From assembly GCF_001422405.1 (NCBI RefSeq), contig NZ_LMMV01000004.1, positions 74,643 to 138,642 of the forward strand: a stretch of DNA of 64,000 nucleotides, read 5' to 3'. Made by a program: the position numbers and the translations under genes. The notes beneath the pieces are model-generated. The model was not told where the DNA came from. It ran no database searches and saw nothing but the letters and a program-made list of their open reading frames with translations. This document shows, piece after piece, positions 11,604 through 28,341 of the stretch. The DNA comes from Pseudorhodoferax sp. Leaf267 (GTDB lineage: Bacteria > Pseudomonadota > Gammaproteobacteria > Burkholderiales > Burkholderiaceae_C). Each line of letters begins with the position of its first letter. Within the stretch, counting starts at the first letter, position 1.

Positions 11604-12635
11604 ATGAACATCTCTTTTCGCACGCTTTGGCGTGCGCTTTGCCTCGTTGCCTGCCTGGCCGCCCTGCCCGCGGCCTGGGCTGGCCAGATCAAATACCCCT
11701 CGCTGGTCGTCTTCGGCGACAGCCTGTCGGACACAGGCAATGACTTCAAGCTGACCACCGACCTGGGCCTGCCGACGGCGCTGCCGCCGTCCACGAGCCC
11801 GCACGCCACCTACTGGCAGGGCCGCTTCACGAACGGGCCGGTCGCGGTCGAGTACCTGTGGCGCCTGATGTCGGGCAAGCACAACGCGGCCGTCGTGCCT
11901 TCGCTGGCCGATCGCGCGGTGCGCACCCAGGCCGCCGTCAGCTTCGCCTATGGCGGCTCGAGCTCGGGCACGGGCCAGGGCGTGCCGCTCGGCTTTCCCG
12001 TGGAGAACCTGCAAAGCCAGGTCGAGCAGTTCAAGAGCGCGTTGCCCGGCGGCAAGGCGTCCAAGCAGGCGCTGTACGTGGTGTGGAGCGGTGCCAACGA
12101 CTACCTGCAGGGTTTGAGCGTCGACCCGGATGCGGTCACGAACAACGTGCTGAAGGCCATCACCGACCTGTACGACGTGGGCGCGCGCGACTTCCTGGTG
12201 CCCAACCTGGCGAACCTGGGCGGCACGCCCTTCGTGCTGGGCCAAGGCGGGCCGGCCGCCGGCGCGGCAGCCACGCAGCTGACCAAGGGACACAACGCCC
12301 TGCTCAAGGCCAAGCTTGCCGCCTTGCGCAGCCAGCGCCGCGACATCCGCATCGTCGAGGTCGACGTGTTCAAGCTGGGCGAGACGGTGGTCGCCACCGG
12401 CCTGGTCTGGGCCAGCGTGCCGGCGGTGGACTACCTGGAGCCTGTGGCCGAAGGCCAGATCCCGACCTCGATGTGCCTTTTCGTGCCCCCGACATCGACC
12501 ACCCACCTGTGCCCGGACGTGCGCCAGAGCGGCATCATGCCGCCCTTCATGTTCTGGGACGCGATGCACCCGACGACGCAGGTGCACGGCGTGCTGGGCA
12601 CGGCCATGTTCGGCGCGCTGCTGCTGCAGCGCTGA
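11604..12635 (+). CDS. secreted SGNH/GDSL-family lipase/esterase
   Basis: A protein of 343 residues. The ATG at 11604 has GGAG at proper spacing; earlier in-frame starts lack one. A Sec signal peptide ends AAWA before residue 27. Block I is VVFGDSLSDTGND (nucleophile Ser40), block III has GANDY and block V DAMHPTTQVH gives the Asp-His pair, so the catalytic set is complete. The protein is likely an extracellular or periplasmic esterase of the thermolabile-haemolysin/GDSL type. Confidence 0.93.
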   Translation: MNISFRTLWRALCLVACLAALPAAWAGQIKYPSLVVFGDSLSDTGNDFKLTTDLGLPTALPPSTSPHATYWQGRFTNGPVAVEYLWRLMSGKHNAAVVPSLADRAVRTQAAVSFAYGGSSSGTGQGVPLGFPVENLQSQVEQFKSALPGGKASKQALYVVWSGANDYLQGLSVDPDAVTNNVLKAITDLYDVGARDFLVPNLANLGGTPFVLGQGGPAAGAAATQLTKGHNALLKAKLAALRSQRRDIRIVEVDVFKLGETVVATGLVWASVPAVDYLEPVAEGQIPTSMCLFVPPTSTTHLCPDVRQSGIMPPFMFWDAMHPTTQVHGVLGTAMFGALLLQR

Positions 12636-12652
12636 GCCGCAAGGGGGCCGGT

Positions 12653-12672
12653 GGCGCTGCAGCAGCAGCGCC
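12653..12672. terminator. hairpin between convergent genes
   Basis: GGCGCTGC-AGCA-GCAGCGCC is a perfect 8-bp stem with a 4-base loop, in the 101-base gap between the GDSL esterase and the convergent Bug gene. There is no T-tract, so termination is inferred from position only. Confidence 0.4.
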
Positions 12673-12736
12673 CGCCCCAGCGCAGGTGGCCGCGGCCTGG
12701 TGGCGTCAAGCGCCCTTGGCCGCCGTCACCAGCCTC

Positions 12737-13750
12737 TCAGGCGCCCTCGGGCTTGATCTGCGCGCGCGCGATCACGGGCTTCCAGCGCGCCTGCTCGCTC
12801 AGGATGAAGGCCTCGAACTCGGCAGCGCTGCTGCCCACGGCCAACGCCGTATCGGCCGAGAGCTTGTCCTTCACGACGCTGCCCTTGGCCGCCTTGACGG
12901 CCTCGGCCTCCAGCTTGGCGACGTTGGCCCGGGGCCACTTGGCCGGCGCCAGCAGGCCATACCACTGCGTCATCTCGAAGCCCTTGTAGCCCTGCTCGGC
13001 CACGGTGGGCACGTCGGGCAGCTGCGGCAGGCGCTGCGCCGTGCCGGTGGCGATGCAGCGCAGCTTGCCGGCCTTGATGAAGGGCAGCAGCGCCGGCGCG
13101 CCGACCGATGCCGCCTGCAGCCGGCCGGACATCAGGTCCGTCAACATCGGCCCGGTGCCGCGGTAGGGCACGTGCACGACGAAGGTGTTGGTCACCATCT
13201 TCAGGTACTCGAAGGCCAGGTGCCCGGCGCTGCCATTGCCAGCCGAGCCGTAGTTAAGCTGGCCGGGCTTGCCCTTGGCGTAGGCCACGAAGTCCTTCAG
13301 GTCCTTGACCGGCAGGTCGGGGTGCACCACGTACAGGCTGGGCACCTTGGAGACCAGCGTCACGGGCACGAAGTCCCTGGCCGGGTCGTAGGGCAGCTTG
13401 CTGAAGATGTAGGGGTTCACGGCCAGCGTGCCGATGTGGCCCAGGATCAGCGTGTGGCCGTCTTCGGCATTGGCCACCTCCTGCATCGCGATGTTGCCGG
13501 CCGCGCCGGGCTTGTTGTCCACGAACACGTTCTGGCCGATGGTCTTGGCCATCTCGCCCGCGATGGAGCGGGCCACGATCTCCGAGCTGCCACCGGGAGC
13601 GAAGGGCACGACCAGGCGCAGCGGCTTGGCGGGCCAGGGAGTCTGGGCGTGGCCGAGCCAGGGCGCGCCGGCGAGCGTGGTGGCCAGGCCCTGGGCGAGA
13701 AGGTGGCGGCGCGAAAGCGCCAGGTGGGGCGGGTTGTGGGGTGCGGGCAT
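12737..13750 (-). CDS. Bug/TctC-type tripartite tricarboxylate transporter binding protein
   Basis: A protein of 337 residues. The ATG at 13750 follows GGAGAAGAC. An N-terminal SRRHLLAQG plus hydrophobic segment ending GHAQ is a Tat/Sec-type export signal. The mature part begins WPAKPLRLVVPFAPGGSSEIVAR, the hallmark of Bug receptors, with DNKPGAAGNIA, HVPYRGTGP and the C-terminal domain. Bug proteins bind carboxylates for TctAB permeases or act as sensors. No tctA/tctB gene lies nearby, so the ligand and partner are unknown. Confidence 0.95.
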   Translation of the reverse strand: MPAPHNPPHLALSRRHLLAQGLATTLAGAPWLGHAQTPWPAKPLRLVVPFAPGGSSEIVARSIAGEMAKTIGQNVFVDNKPGAAGNIAMQEVANAEDGHTLILGHIGTLAVNPYIFSKLPYDPARDFVPVTLVSKVPSLYVVHPDLPVKDLKDFVAYAKGKPGQLNYGSAGNGSAGHLAFEYLKMVTNTFVVHVPYRGTGPMLTDLMSGRLQAASVGAPALLPFIKAGKLRCIATGTAQRLPQLPDVPTVAEQGYKGFEMTQWYGLLAPAKWPRANVAKLEAEAVKAAKGSVVKDKLSADTALAVGSSAAEFEAFILSEQARWKPVIARAQIKPEGA

Positions 13751-13880
13751 GTCTTCTCCGGGGCGGCCGGATTGGCCGCAAGGGGATGGTACGGCCGGTT
13801 CCACGCGAGGCACCCGGGCTTGCGCCGGTGCGGCGCGCTGTCCCACCCCTGGTGCGCAGCGCGGGCCGCACAGTGGCTGC

Positions 13881-14057
13881 ATGACCGATCCCCGCAATGT
13901 CGCGCACGACAAAAAAGTGCACCAGGAAAAGAAACACCATGGCGAGGCCATCGCGCCCGATGCCGAGCACACACCGCAGCCCGGCAAGAAGCCGGCGCTC
14001 AAGCACCCGCAAGATGGCGCAGAAGCGGCCGGGAGTGGCGAAACCGCCGGCTCCTGA
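13881..14057 (+). CDS. small Lys/His-rich hypothetical protein
   Basis: A protein of 58 residues, very hydrophilic, starting MTDPRNVAHDKKVHQEKKHHGE and then Pro/Ala-rich. No signal, membrane segment or domain is recognised. It overlaps the next gene by 44 bases in another frame. No good ribosome-binding site is visible; the call rests on its regular charged composition and position. Confidence 0.45.
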   Translation: MTDPRNVAHDKKVHQEKKHHGEAIAPDAEHTPQPGKKPALKHPQDGAEAAGSGETAGS

Positions 14058-14403
14058 GCGCAACGCGCCCGGACTGCCACCGCTGCGCACGCCGGACGGA
14101 CGCTACCTCGTGGTGCGTGGACGACTCTGGCGCGCGGCCGACCCGGCCCTGCCAGCGGACCAGCATGAGCGCCTGGTCCACGCGCTGATGGCGGCACGCC
14201 GCGCCGTCGGCGTCGCCCTGCGCGCCCACGACACCGCCGCACTGCGCGCCGCACGTGATGACGTCGATGCCGCCAAGCAGGCGCTCGGCGAGCGCGGGGC
14301 CGTGTGGTGGACCGATGGCGCACCCGACTGGAACCGCCATCTGGTGCGCAACACGCCGTATGCGGAGTGGCACCGCGGGCTGGTGGGGGACACCGGTCGC
14401 TGA
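14014..14403 (+). CDS. conserved hypothetical protein (RYLVVRGRLWR type)
   Basis: A protein of 129 residues from ATG 14014. A Lys/Pro-rich N-terminus precedes the recognisable core RTPDGRYLVVRGRLWRAADP...LMAARRAV, followed by an Ala-rich helix and a C-terminal WWTDGAPDWNRHLVRNTPYAEW. I recall this core as a conserved proteobacterial hypothetical family without assigned function. It has no transmembrane or export signal, so it is probably cytoplasmic. The start is uncertain because of the overlap with the preceding small ORF. Confidence 0.7.
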   Translation: MAQKRPGVAKPPAPERNAPGLPPLRTPDGRYLVVRGRLWRAADPALPADQHERLVHALMAARRAVGVALRAHDTAALRAARDDVDAAKQALGERGAVWWTDGAPDWNRHLVRNTPYAEWHRGLVGDTGR

Positions 14404-14427
14404 CGCGCGCAGCACGCGTCGTGCCGC

Positions 14428-14757
14428 TCAGTCGCTGGGCGGCTGCCCCAGGATCCAGGCTGCGAGCAGCTCCGCATCGGCCTGGCTCACCTGCGGCTGG
14501 CGCGGCATGATGACATTGCCCCAGGTGCCCACCGAGCCCTGGCGGATCGTCTGGCGCAGCCTGGCCGCTGCGGCCGGGTCGCCCCGGTAGCGCGCGGCGA
14601 TCTGCGCAAAGCCGGGCCCGACGAATTTGGTGACCATGCCGTGGCAGCGCATGCACCCCAGCGCCTCGCTGCGCAGTGCGGCCTCGCTGGTCTCGCGCGA
14701 GCAGCCCGTCAGCGCCGACAGCAGCACCAGCACCGCCAGCCCGCAGCGCAGACCCAT
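14428..14757 (-). CDS. monohaem cytochrome c lipoprotein
   Basis: A protein of 109 residues from ATG 14757; an alternative ATG at 14811 adds 18 residues. The N-terminal hydrophobic segment ends SALTGC, a lipobox, so it is probably membrane-anchored in the periplasm. The single haem motif is CMRCH and the likely axial Met is in VIMPRQPQVS, as in class I cytochromes c of the c5/c551 type; the C-terminus has the usual ELLAAWILGQ helix. No oxidase or dehydrogenase gene is adjacent, so its redox partner is unknown. Confidence 0.88.
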   Translation of the reverse strand: MGLRCGLAVLVLLSALTGCSRETSEAALRSEALGCMRCHGMVTKFVGPGFAQIAARYRGDPAAAARLRQTIRQGSVGTWGNVIMPRQPQVSQADAELLAAWILGQPPSD

Positions 14758-14949
14758 CGGCGCCGTGGGCCTGCACGGGTGGCAACGCCTGGGGGCATCG
14801 GTCTTGCGCATCGACCCCACGATACCCGCATGCGCAGCGCCGCCGATCTTGCGCACAATCGCCGCTGCCCCCGGGCACGGCTGCGCAGCCTTGCGCAGCC
14901 AGCGACATCCACCCTCGAACTGGCGCCCAAGGCGCCCCAGGAGACACAC

Positions 14950-15345
14950 GTGTTCAACCACATCATGGTCGGCAGCAACGACATCGAACGGTCCAAACGC
15001 TTCTACGACGCCGTACTCGGCACGCTGGGCGCGGGCGAGCCGGTGCGCAACGTGGCGGGCTCGGGCCACACACGGCTGTTCTACCGCCACGACGGCAGCA
15101 GCTTTTGCATCAGCGAGCCCATCAACGGCGAAGCGGCCACCTGCGCCAATGGCGGCACCATCGGCTTCAAGTGCGGCTCGCCCGAGCAGGTGCAGCTGTT
15201 CCATGAAACGGCCGTGGCGCACGGCGGCACCTCGATCGAAGAGGAACCGGGCCTGCGCAGCGGCGCCATGGGGGCCTTGTACCTGGCCTATGTGCGCGAC
15301 CCCGATGGCAACAAGCTGTGCGCGATCCACCGGCCCAAGGCATGA
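14950..15345 (+). CDS. VOC family protein
   Basis: A protein of 131 residues. The GTG start at 14950 is chosen because AGGAG lies 6 bases upstream and the N-terminus FNHIMVGSNDIERSKRFYDA is the usual family start. It ends with YVRDPDGNKLCAIHRP, the C-terminal VOC strand with its typical acidic position replaced (KLCAI). Family members of this subtype are small glyoxalase-like proteins of unknown substrate. It is ATGA-coupled to the alpha/beta hydrolase that follows. Confidence 0.88.
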   Translation: MFNHIMVGSNDIERSKRFYDAVLGTLGAGEPVRNVAGSGHTRLFYRHDGSSFCISEPINGEAATCANGGTIGFKCGSPEQVQLFHETAVAHGGTSIEEEPGLRSGAMGALYLAYVRDPDGNKLCAIHRPKA

Positions 15346-16011
15346 GCACGCTGCAACCGGTGCTGCTCGTGCCCGGCCTGCTGTGCGACGCCATGCTGTG
15401 GGCGCCGCAGGTGCAGGCCCTGGCCGACGTGGCCGACTGCTGGGTCGCCGACCCCACACGGCACGACAGCATCGAGGCCATGGCGCGTGACGCGCTGGCC
15501 ACCTGCCCGTTCGAGCGCTTCTCGCTGGCCGGCCTGTCCATGGGCGGCTATGTGGCGATGGCGATCTGGCGCCTGGCGCCTGAGCGCGTGCAGCGCCTGG
15601 CGCTGCTGGACACCAACGCACGGCCCGACACGCCCGAGGGCAGTGCCCAGCGCCGCACGCTGGTGGCCCGCGCACGGGCCGAGGGCCTGGCCGTGGTGGC
15701 CGAGGCGCTGCTGCCCAAGCTGGTGTGGCCGCAGGCGCCGCAGCACGCCGGTCTGGCCGCCGTGGTGCGCAGCATGGCGCGCAACACGGGCGTGGAGGCC
15801 TTCGCGCGCCAGCAGCAGGCCATCATCGGCCGGGTGGACCAGCGCGAGGCCCTGCGCGGCGTGGCCTGCCCCACGCTGGTGGCCTGCGGCGCCGACGACG
15901 TGCTGACGCCGCCGGCACTGCACGAGGAAATGGCGGCGCGCATCCCAGGCGCGCAGCTGCGCACGTTTGGCGCCTGCGGCCACCTGAGCCCGCTGGAGCA
16001 GCCGCAACAGG

Positions 16012-23094
<7,083 letters not shown>

Positions 23095-23267
23095 GGCATC
23101 GCAGGTGGTGGCAATCGGGATGCGATCGAGCCCGTGGCCATCAGCTGGCTACGGATTGAACAAACTGAACGATAGATTGGCACAAACCGATAACGACCGC
23201 TACCTGCCAGAAAACACATGGCAGGCGGCGCGCGGATGGCACGGGTCGACGGGCGGCCACCGCTCGC

Positions 23268-24191
23268 TCAGACGCCGAAGCCGCCGGCGAACGCATGCCG
23301 CAGATAGGCCACGAAGGCCTCGACCGCGCGCGGCACGTAGGGCGAGTACGGCCGGATCGCGTACAGCGTCTCGCTGAACGGCCCCTCCACCTTCCAGAGC
23401 GGCAACACCGGCTGCAACTGCCCGCCGCGCAGCGCGGCCTGGGCGCTGAAGTCGGGCACCAGCGCGATGCCGAGGCCCGCCAGCGCGGCGTCGCGCAGCG
23501 CCTCGCTGTTGTTGGCCGCGAACGCCCCGGCCACGGGCACGACCTGGCGCTCGGCGCCGCGCAGCAGCGTCCAACCCGCCACCTGGCCGGCGCGCGGGTA
23601 GTGCAGGCAGTCGTGCGTGCGCAGGTCATCGGGCGCGGCCGGCACGCCGCGCCGGCGCAGGTAGGCGCGGCTGGCGACCAGCAGCGACTGCGTGGCCGCG
23701 AGCGGCCAGGCCACGTGCGTCTCGGGCGGTGCGGCCGTGTGGCGCACGGCGAGGTCGAAGCCCTCCATGGCCAGGGTGCGCAGGCCGTCGGACAGGTCCA
23801 GCTCCAGCCGCACCTGGGGGTGGGCACGCAGGAACTCGGGCAGGCGCGGCACGAGTTGCTGGCGCGCGAACGCGACGGGCGCCGTCACGCGCAGCGGGCC
23901 GTGCGGCGCGGCGGCCAGGTCGCGCACGGTGGCAAAGCTCTGCTGGATCTGCGCGAAGGCGCCGCGCGTGCCGTCCACCAGGCGCTGGCCGGCCTCCGTC
24001 AGCCGCACGCTGCGCGTGGTGCGCTGCACCAGCGGTACGCCGGCGGCGCGCTCCAGTTCGGTGATGCGCTGGCTCATGGCGGCCTTGCTGATGGACAGGC
24101 GCGCGGCAGCGGCCGTGAAGCTGCCATGCTCGCCCAGCACGGCCAGGCTGTGCAGGTGCGGCCACAGGGCGTCGAGCTTGTCGGGATTCAT
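23268..24191 (-). CDS. LysR-family transcriptional regulator
   Basis: A protein of 307 residues from MNPDKLDAL (an ATG at 24200 adds three residues). The N-terminal winged helix-turn-helix reads [25 protein letters not shown]; the rest is a LysR substrate-binding domain of the CrgA-like clade ([22 protein letters not shown]). It is divergent from mmsA, with a perfect inverted repeat overlapping its own start region, so it probably autoregulates and controls the aldehyde dehydrogenase (inference). Confidence 0.92.
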   Translation of the reverse strand: MNPDKLDALWPHLHSLAVLGEHGSFTAAAARLSISKAAMSQRITELERAAGVPLVQRTTRSVRLTEAGQRLVDGTRGAFAQIQQSFATVRDLAAAPHGPLRVTAPVAFARQQLVPRLPEFLRAHPQVRLELDLSDGLRTLAMEGFDLAVRHTAAPPETHVAWPLAATQSLLVASRAYLRRRGVPAAPDDLRTHDCLHYPRAGQVAGWTLLRGAERQVVPVAGAFAANNSEALRDAALAGLGIALVPDFSAQAALRGGQLQPVLPLWKVEGPFSETLYAIRPYSPYVPRAVEAFVAYLRHAFAGGFGV

Positions 24192-24198
24192 GGCAAGC

Positions 24199-24220
24199 AT
24201 TGTTCAGCAGACTGAACAAT
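24199..24220. promoter_or_regulatory. inverted-repeat operator in the LysR/mmsA divergent region
   Basis: ATTGTTCAG-CAGA-CTGAACAAT is a perfect 9-bp inverted repeat in the 110 bases between the LysR and mmsA starts, the usual place for a LysR binding site. A related half-site, ACTGAACGAT, lies at 23164-23173 upstream of the giant kinase gene. Confidence 0.6.
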
Positions 24221-24301
24221 CAATTCAAGGCTGCGGCCTGTACAAGCGCGCGCGGGCTTCCTAGACTGCCGGCTCCTCACCTCTACCCTAAGCGAGACAC
24301 C

Positions 24302-25834
24302 ATGAAGCGCGACCTGCCCGCTACCCCCGCCTTTGTCGACAGCGCCGAAGTGGCGCACTTCATCGGCGGCCAGCCCACCCCCGGCCAGGGCACGCGCACG
24401 CAGCCGGTCTTCAACCCCGCGCTGGGCACCGAGGCGCGCCAGCTGCGCCTGGCCGCACGCGAAGACGTGGACGCGGCCGTGGCCGCCGCGCAAGCCGCTT
24501 TCCCGGCCTGGGCCGATACGCCGCCGATCCGCCGCGCACGCGTGCTGAACAAGTTCCTCGAACTCGTGAACCAGCACAAGGATGAACTCGCCGCCATCAT
24601 CACGGCCGAGCACGGCAAGGTGTTCACCGACGCGCAGGGCGAGGTCTCGCGCGGCATCGACATCATCGAGTTCGCCTGCGGCGTGCCGCAGCTCTTGAAG
24701 GGCGACTTCACGGACCAGGTCTCCACCGGCATCGACAACTGGACGCTGCGCCAGCCACTGGGCGTTGTGGCAGGCATCACGCCGTTCAACTTCCCGGTGA
24801 TGGTGCCGATGTGGATGTTCCCCGTCGCCATTGCCGCCGGCAACACCTTCATCCTCAAGCCCAGCGAGCGCGACCCATCGGCCTCGCTGTTCATCGCCAA
24901 ACTGCTGCAGCAGGCCGGCCTGCCGGACGGCGTGTTCAACGTGGTGCAGGGCGACAAGCTGGCCGTGGACGCGCTGCTGGAGCATCCGGATGTGAAGGCC
25001 ATCAGCTTCGTGGGCTCCACACCGATCGCGCAGTACATCTACGAGACTGGCGCGCGCCACGGCAAGCGCGTGCAGGCCCTGGGCGGCGCCAAGAACCACA
25101 TGGTGGTGATGCCCGACGCCGACATCGACCAGACCGTGGACGCGCTGATCGGCGCCGGCTACGGCTCGGCGGGCGAGCGCTGCATGGCGATCTCGGTCGC
25201 GGTGCTGGTGGGCGACGCGGCCGACAAGGTCGTGCCGATGCTGGCCGAGCGCGCGAAGAAGCTGGTCATCAAGAACGGCATGGAGCTTGACGCCGAGATG
25301 GGCCCGATCGTCACGCAGCAGGCACTCGAGCGCATCGAGGGCTACATCGACATCGGCGTGCAGGAAGGCGCCGAGCTGGTCGTCGACGGCCGCGGCCACA
25401 AGGTCGAGGGCCACGAGCAGGGCTTCTTCACCGGCGGCACCTTGTTCGACAAGGTCACGCCCGAGATGCGCATTTACAAGGAAGAGATCTTCGGCCCGGT
25501 GCTGGCCTGCGTGCGCGTGCCGGACCTGGCCACCGCGGTGGAGCTGATCAACGCGCACGAGTTCGGCAACGGCGTGGCCTGCTTCACGCGCGACGGCAAC
25601 GTGGCCCGCGAGTTCGCGCGGCGCATCCAGGTCGGTATGGTGGGCATCAATGTGCCGATCCCGGTGCCCATGGCCTGGCACGGCTTCGGCGGGTGGAAGA
25701 AGAGCCTGTTCGGCGACATGCACGCGTATGGCGAGGAGGGCGTGCGCTTCTATACGAAGCAGAAGTCCATCATGCAGCGCTGGCCGGAGAGCACGCCCAA
25801 GGGGGCGGAGTTCGTGATGCCCACGGCAAAGTAA
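24302..25834 (+). CDS. mmsA: CoA-acylating methylmalonate-semialdehyde dehydrogenase
   Basis: A protein of 510 residues. MmsA converts (methyl)malonate semialdehyde plus CoA and NAD+ to propionyl- or acetyl-CoA, in valine, beta-alanine and inositol breakdown. Motifs: [36 protein letters not shown], the catalytic Cys294 in [11 protein letters not shown], and ALGGAKNH where ordinary aldehyde dehydrogenases have a Glu (ELGGK); this loss is typical of the CoA-dependent MmsA group. No mmsB or other valine genes are adjacent. It is probably controlled by the divergent LysR. Confidence 0.95.
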   Translation: MKRDLPATPAFVDSAEVAHFIGGQPTPGQGTRTQPVFNPALGTEARQLRLAAREDVDAAVAAAQAAFPAWADTPPIRRARVLNKFLELVNQHKDELAAIITAEHGKVFTDAQGEVSRGIDIIEFACGVPQLLKGDFTDQVSTGIDNWTLRQPLGVVAGITPFNFPVMVPMWMFPVAIAAGNTFILKPSERDPSASLFIAKLLQQAGLPDGVFNVVQGDKLAVDALLEHPDVKAISFVGSTPIAQYIYETGARHGKRVQALGGAKNHMVVMPDADIDQTVDALIGAGYGSAGERCMAISVAVLVGDAADKVVPMLAERAKKLVIKNGMELDAEMGPIVTQQALERIEGYIDIGVQEGAELVVDGRGHKVEGHEQGFFTGGTLFDKVTPEMRIYKEEIFGPVLACVRVPDLATAVELINAHEFGNGVACFTRDGNVAREFARRIQVGMVGINVPIPVPMAWHGFGGWKKSLFGDMHAYGEEGVRFYTKQKSIMQRWPESTPKGAEFVMPTAK

Positions 25835-25954
25835 CCGCTCCGGCGCGGCCCGATTCCGAGAATCCGAGACGTGTGCACCATGTCAGTTAACGTGTTGATT
25901 GCGCTCCATCGAATCGACATCATTTTTTGACATTTGTTCGTATACATAATGAAA

Positions 25955-25975
25955 ACGGCGGCAAAATGCCGCCGT
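25955..25975. promoter_or_regulatory. 9-bp hairpin overlapping the start of the DegT-family gene
   Basis: ACGGCGGCA-AAA-TGCCGCCGT is a perfect inverted repeat that ends inside the GTG start of the DegT reading frame and follows an AT-rich stretch with TTGACA at 25927. Read on the minus strand it is followed by TTTTC, as in an intrinsic terminator. It may be a leader attenuator or translation block. Confidence 0.4.
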
Positions 25976-27176
25976 GTACACAGACAACCGCCCTTCACTC
26001 GAGCACGCCGCGCCATGGCCCATGGCGCACCCAGGCAATGGCGCCGCCCGCTTGCCCGAACCCGCGCTGCCCACGGGTGCGACCTCTTGCCCCGTGCCGG
26101 CTCGCACGCTGGTTCGCGTGTTGCGGCCGCAGCTGCCGACCATCGGCACGCTCAAGCCTTACATCGAGCGCATCGACGGCGCACGCATCTACAGCAACTA
26201 CGGCCCACTGAGCCGGGAGTTCGGTGAGCGGTTGGGGCGCATGGCCGGCGCGGCCGGCACGGCCTTGACGGCCAACGGCACGAGCGCGATCGAACTGGCC
26301 TTGCGCCTGCGCGCGCGCCAGGGCAGCCTGTGCCTGATGCCCGCCTTCACCTTCATCGCGAGCGCCCATGCCGTCTGCAATGCGGGGCTCACGCCCTACC
26401 TGGCCGACGTGGACGCCGAAGCGCTGGTGCTGACGACGCAGATCGCGCACGCGGCGCTGGCGCAGGCGCCGGCCCAGGTCGCCGCGGTGCTGGTCGTCAG
26501 CGCGTTCGGCGCGCCGCCGGACCAGGGCGCCTGGGCGCAGTTCGAGGCCGACACCGGCATCCCCGTCGTCTTCGACGCGGCGGCTGCCGTCACCGCGCTG
26601 GACGGCATTGGCCGCCAGCCTGTCTGCGTGAGCCTGCACGCCACCAAGGTGCTGGGCATCGGCGAGGGTGGCGCGATCTTCAGCGCCGACACGGCCCTGA
26701 CCGACGAAGCCACGGCCCTCACCGGCTTCGGCTTTCGCAGTGCCGAGCGTGTGTCCACCCTGCGCGGCGGAAACTACCGCATCTCCGAGTACGCGGCCGC
26801 CGTGGGCCTGGCGGCGATGGACGGCCTGCCGCAGCAGACGGCAGCGCTGCGCGCGCTGACGGCCGCCTATGCGAGCCGGCTGCAGCACAAGGCCGCACGG
26901 CTGCAGCGCGGCGCGGGCGCGCAATGGGTCACCATGACGCTCAACGCCATCGTGCCGGCATCGCAGGTGCAGGCCGTCACCGACCGCATGGACGCCGACC
27001 GGATCGAATGGCGCCGCTGGTGGGGGCTGGGCTGCCACCGCCACCCCGCGTTCGCCGACGTGCCCCGCGCCACGCTGCGGCAGACGGACGCGGTGGCCCC
27101 GTGCGTCATCGGTTTGCCGTTCCACCTGGGACTCACGCAGGACGAGATCGATCGCGTCGTCGCCTGCCTGCCCTGA
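25974..27176 (+). CDS. DegT/DnrJ/EryC1/StrS-family PLP aminotransferase-like protein
   Basis: The longest frame is 400 residues from GTG 25974; ATG 26022 (384 residues) is an equally plausible start because the GTG sits in a hairpin and neither has a clear ribosome-binding site. Features of the sugar-aminotransferase fold: YSNYGPLSREFGERLG, LTANGTSAIELAL, PAFTFIASAHAV, the Asp of VVFDAAAAV and the PLP lysine in SLHATKVLGIGEGG (Lys225 in GTG numbering), then GGNYRISEYAAAVGL. These enzymes aminate nucleotide-linked keto sugars, but no sugar-nucleotide, glycosyltransferase or capsule gene is nearby, so the substrate is unknown. Confidence 0.88.
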   Translation: MYTDNRPSLEHAAPWPMAHPGNGAARLPEPALPTGATSCPVPARTLVRVLRPQLPTIGTLKPYIERIDGARIYSNYGPLSREFGERLGRMAGAAGTALTANGTSAIELALRLRARQGSLCLMPAFTFIASAHAVCNAGLTPYLADVDAEALVLTTQIAHAALAQAPAQVAAVLVVSAFGAPPDQGAWAQFEADTGIPVVFDAAAAVTALDGIGRQPVCVSLHATKVLGIGEGGAIFSADTALTDEATALTGFGFRSAERVSTLRGGNYRISEYAAAVGLAAMDGLPQQTAALRALTAAYASRLQHKAARLQRGAGAQWVTMTLNAIVPASQVQAVTDRMDADRIEWRRWWGLGCHRHPAFADVPRATLRQTDAVAPCVIGLPFHLGLTQDEIDRVVACLP

Positions 27177-27351
27177 GATCGGCCGCGGCCGCGCAGGCGC
27201 TGCAAGACCTGGGGATATCCCTGGGTTGGCCCCCCTTGTCACTTTCTGCCAATGCCCGCCGCGCTTGCGGCCATTGGTCCGGCCTGCCAAGTCGTCCAGA
27301 CTGCGGCCAGGGACACGCCCGTCCCGCCGCGACCGACAGGAGACACGACAC

Positions 27352-28338
27352 ATGGGCCGACACCTCTCGATTTCACGCCGCCAGGCCATCGGCGGGCTTG
27401 CCGCCTTCGGGCTGGGCACCCTGCCTGCCTTTGCCCAAGGCCCCGGCAGCTACCCGAACCAGATCATCCGCATCGTGGTGCCCTACCCGGCCGGTGGCGC
27501 CACCGACACGCTGGCGCGCATGATGGCCAGCCACCTGCAAACGGCCTGGGGCCAGACCGTGATCGTGGAGAACAAGCCTGGCGCCTCGGGCGCCATCGGC
27601 AACGACATGGTGGCCAAGGCCGCGCCCGACGGCTACACCGTGCTGATGGCGATCACGGCCATCGTGCAGATCCCGCCGCTGATGCCCAACCTGCCCTACG
27701 ACGTGATGCGCGACCTGCAGCCGCTGGCCCAGGTGGCCAACACCAACTCGCTGCTGGCCGTGCCCAAGGCGGCACCGTTCAAGGACGTGCAGGACTTCGT
27801 GGCCCAGGTGAAGGCCAACCCGCGCAAGTACAACTACGGCAGCTACGGCGTGGGCACGTCCTCGCACATCCAGGGTTCGCTGCTGAACATGCAGGCCGGG
27901 CTGGACCTGGTGCACGTGCCCTACAAGGGCGCGGCACCGCTGCTGCAGGACCTGCGCGGCAACCAGCTCACCGCGGCCTTCATCGACATGGCGACGGCGC
28001 GGCCGCACCTGGACGCGATGCGCGTGCTGGCCGTGACCGGCAGCAAACGCAACCCCACGCTGCCCGACGTGCCGACCTTCGCCGAGCTGGGCTACCACTC
28101 GTTCGAGCCCGTGGGCTGGTTCGGCCTGTTCATGCCGGCCAAGGTTCCGGCGGCCATCGCCACCAAGTTCGCCGAGGAGAGCAACCGCATCCTGCGCCTG
28201 CCCGATGTGGTGCAGCGCATCGAGGCGCTGGGCATGACGCCGGGCGGCATGCCCACGGCGGACTTTGCCAAGGTGGTGCGCGACGACGCGGCGATCTACG
28301 CGCGGATCATCAAGGACGCGAACATCCGGCTGGAGTGA
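27352..28338 (+). CDS. Bug/TctC-type substrate-binding protein
   Basis: A protein of 328 residues. The ATG at 27352 follows AGGAG. The Tat-like signal SRRQAIGGLAAFGLG ends PAFAQ. The mature part has the Bug start IRIVVPYPAGGATDTLAR, then ENKPGASGAIGND, HVPYKGAAPLLQDL and ELGYHSFEPVGWFGLF. It would capture a carboxylate or similar ligand in the periplasm. TctAB genes are absent. It ends three bases before the convergent AraC gene. Confidence 0.95.
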   Translation: MGRHLSISRRQAIGGLAAFGLGTLPAFAQGPGSYPNQIIRIVVPYPAGGATDTLARMMASHLQTAWGQTVIVENKPGASGAIGNDMVAKAAPDGYTVLMAITAIVQIPPLMPNLPYDVMRDLQPLAQVANTNSLLAVPKAAPFKDVQDFVAQVKANPRKYNYGSYGVGTSSHIQGSLLNMQAGLDLVHVPYKGAAPLLQDLRGNQLTAAFIDMATARPHLDAMRVLAVTGSKRNPTLPDVPTFAELGYHSFEPVGWFGLFMPAKVPAAIATKFAEESNRILRLPDVVQRIEALGMTPGGMPTADFAKVVRDDAAIYARIIKDANIRLE

Positions 28339-28341
28339 AGC

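Noticed and set aside
12737-14947. Extension of the Bug gene frame to 736 residues
   Set aside because: The added N-terminal 400 codons run antisense to other genes and lack domain sense; a proper signal peptide and ribosome-binding site mark the start at 13750.
25876-25890. TGTCAGTT half-site identical to half of the fucose-locus palindrome
   Set aside because: An eight-base match alone is expected by chance at this window size; no second arm is present.
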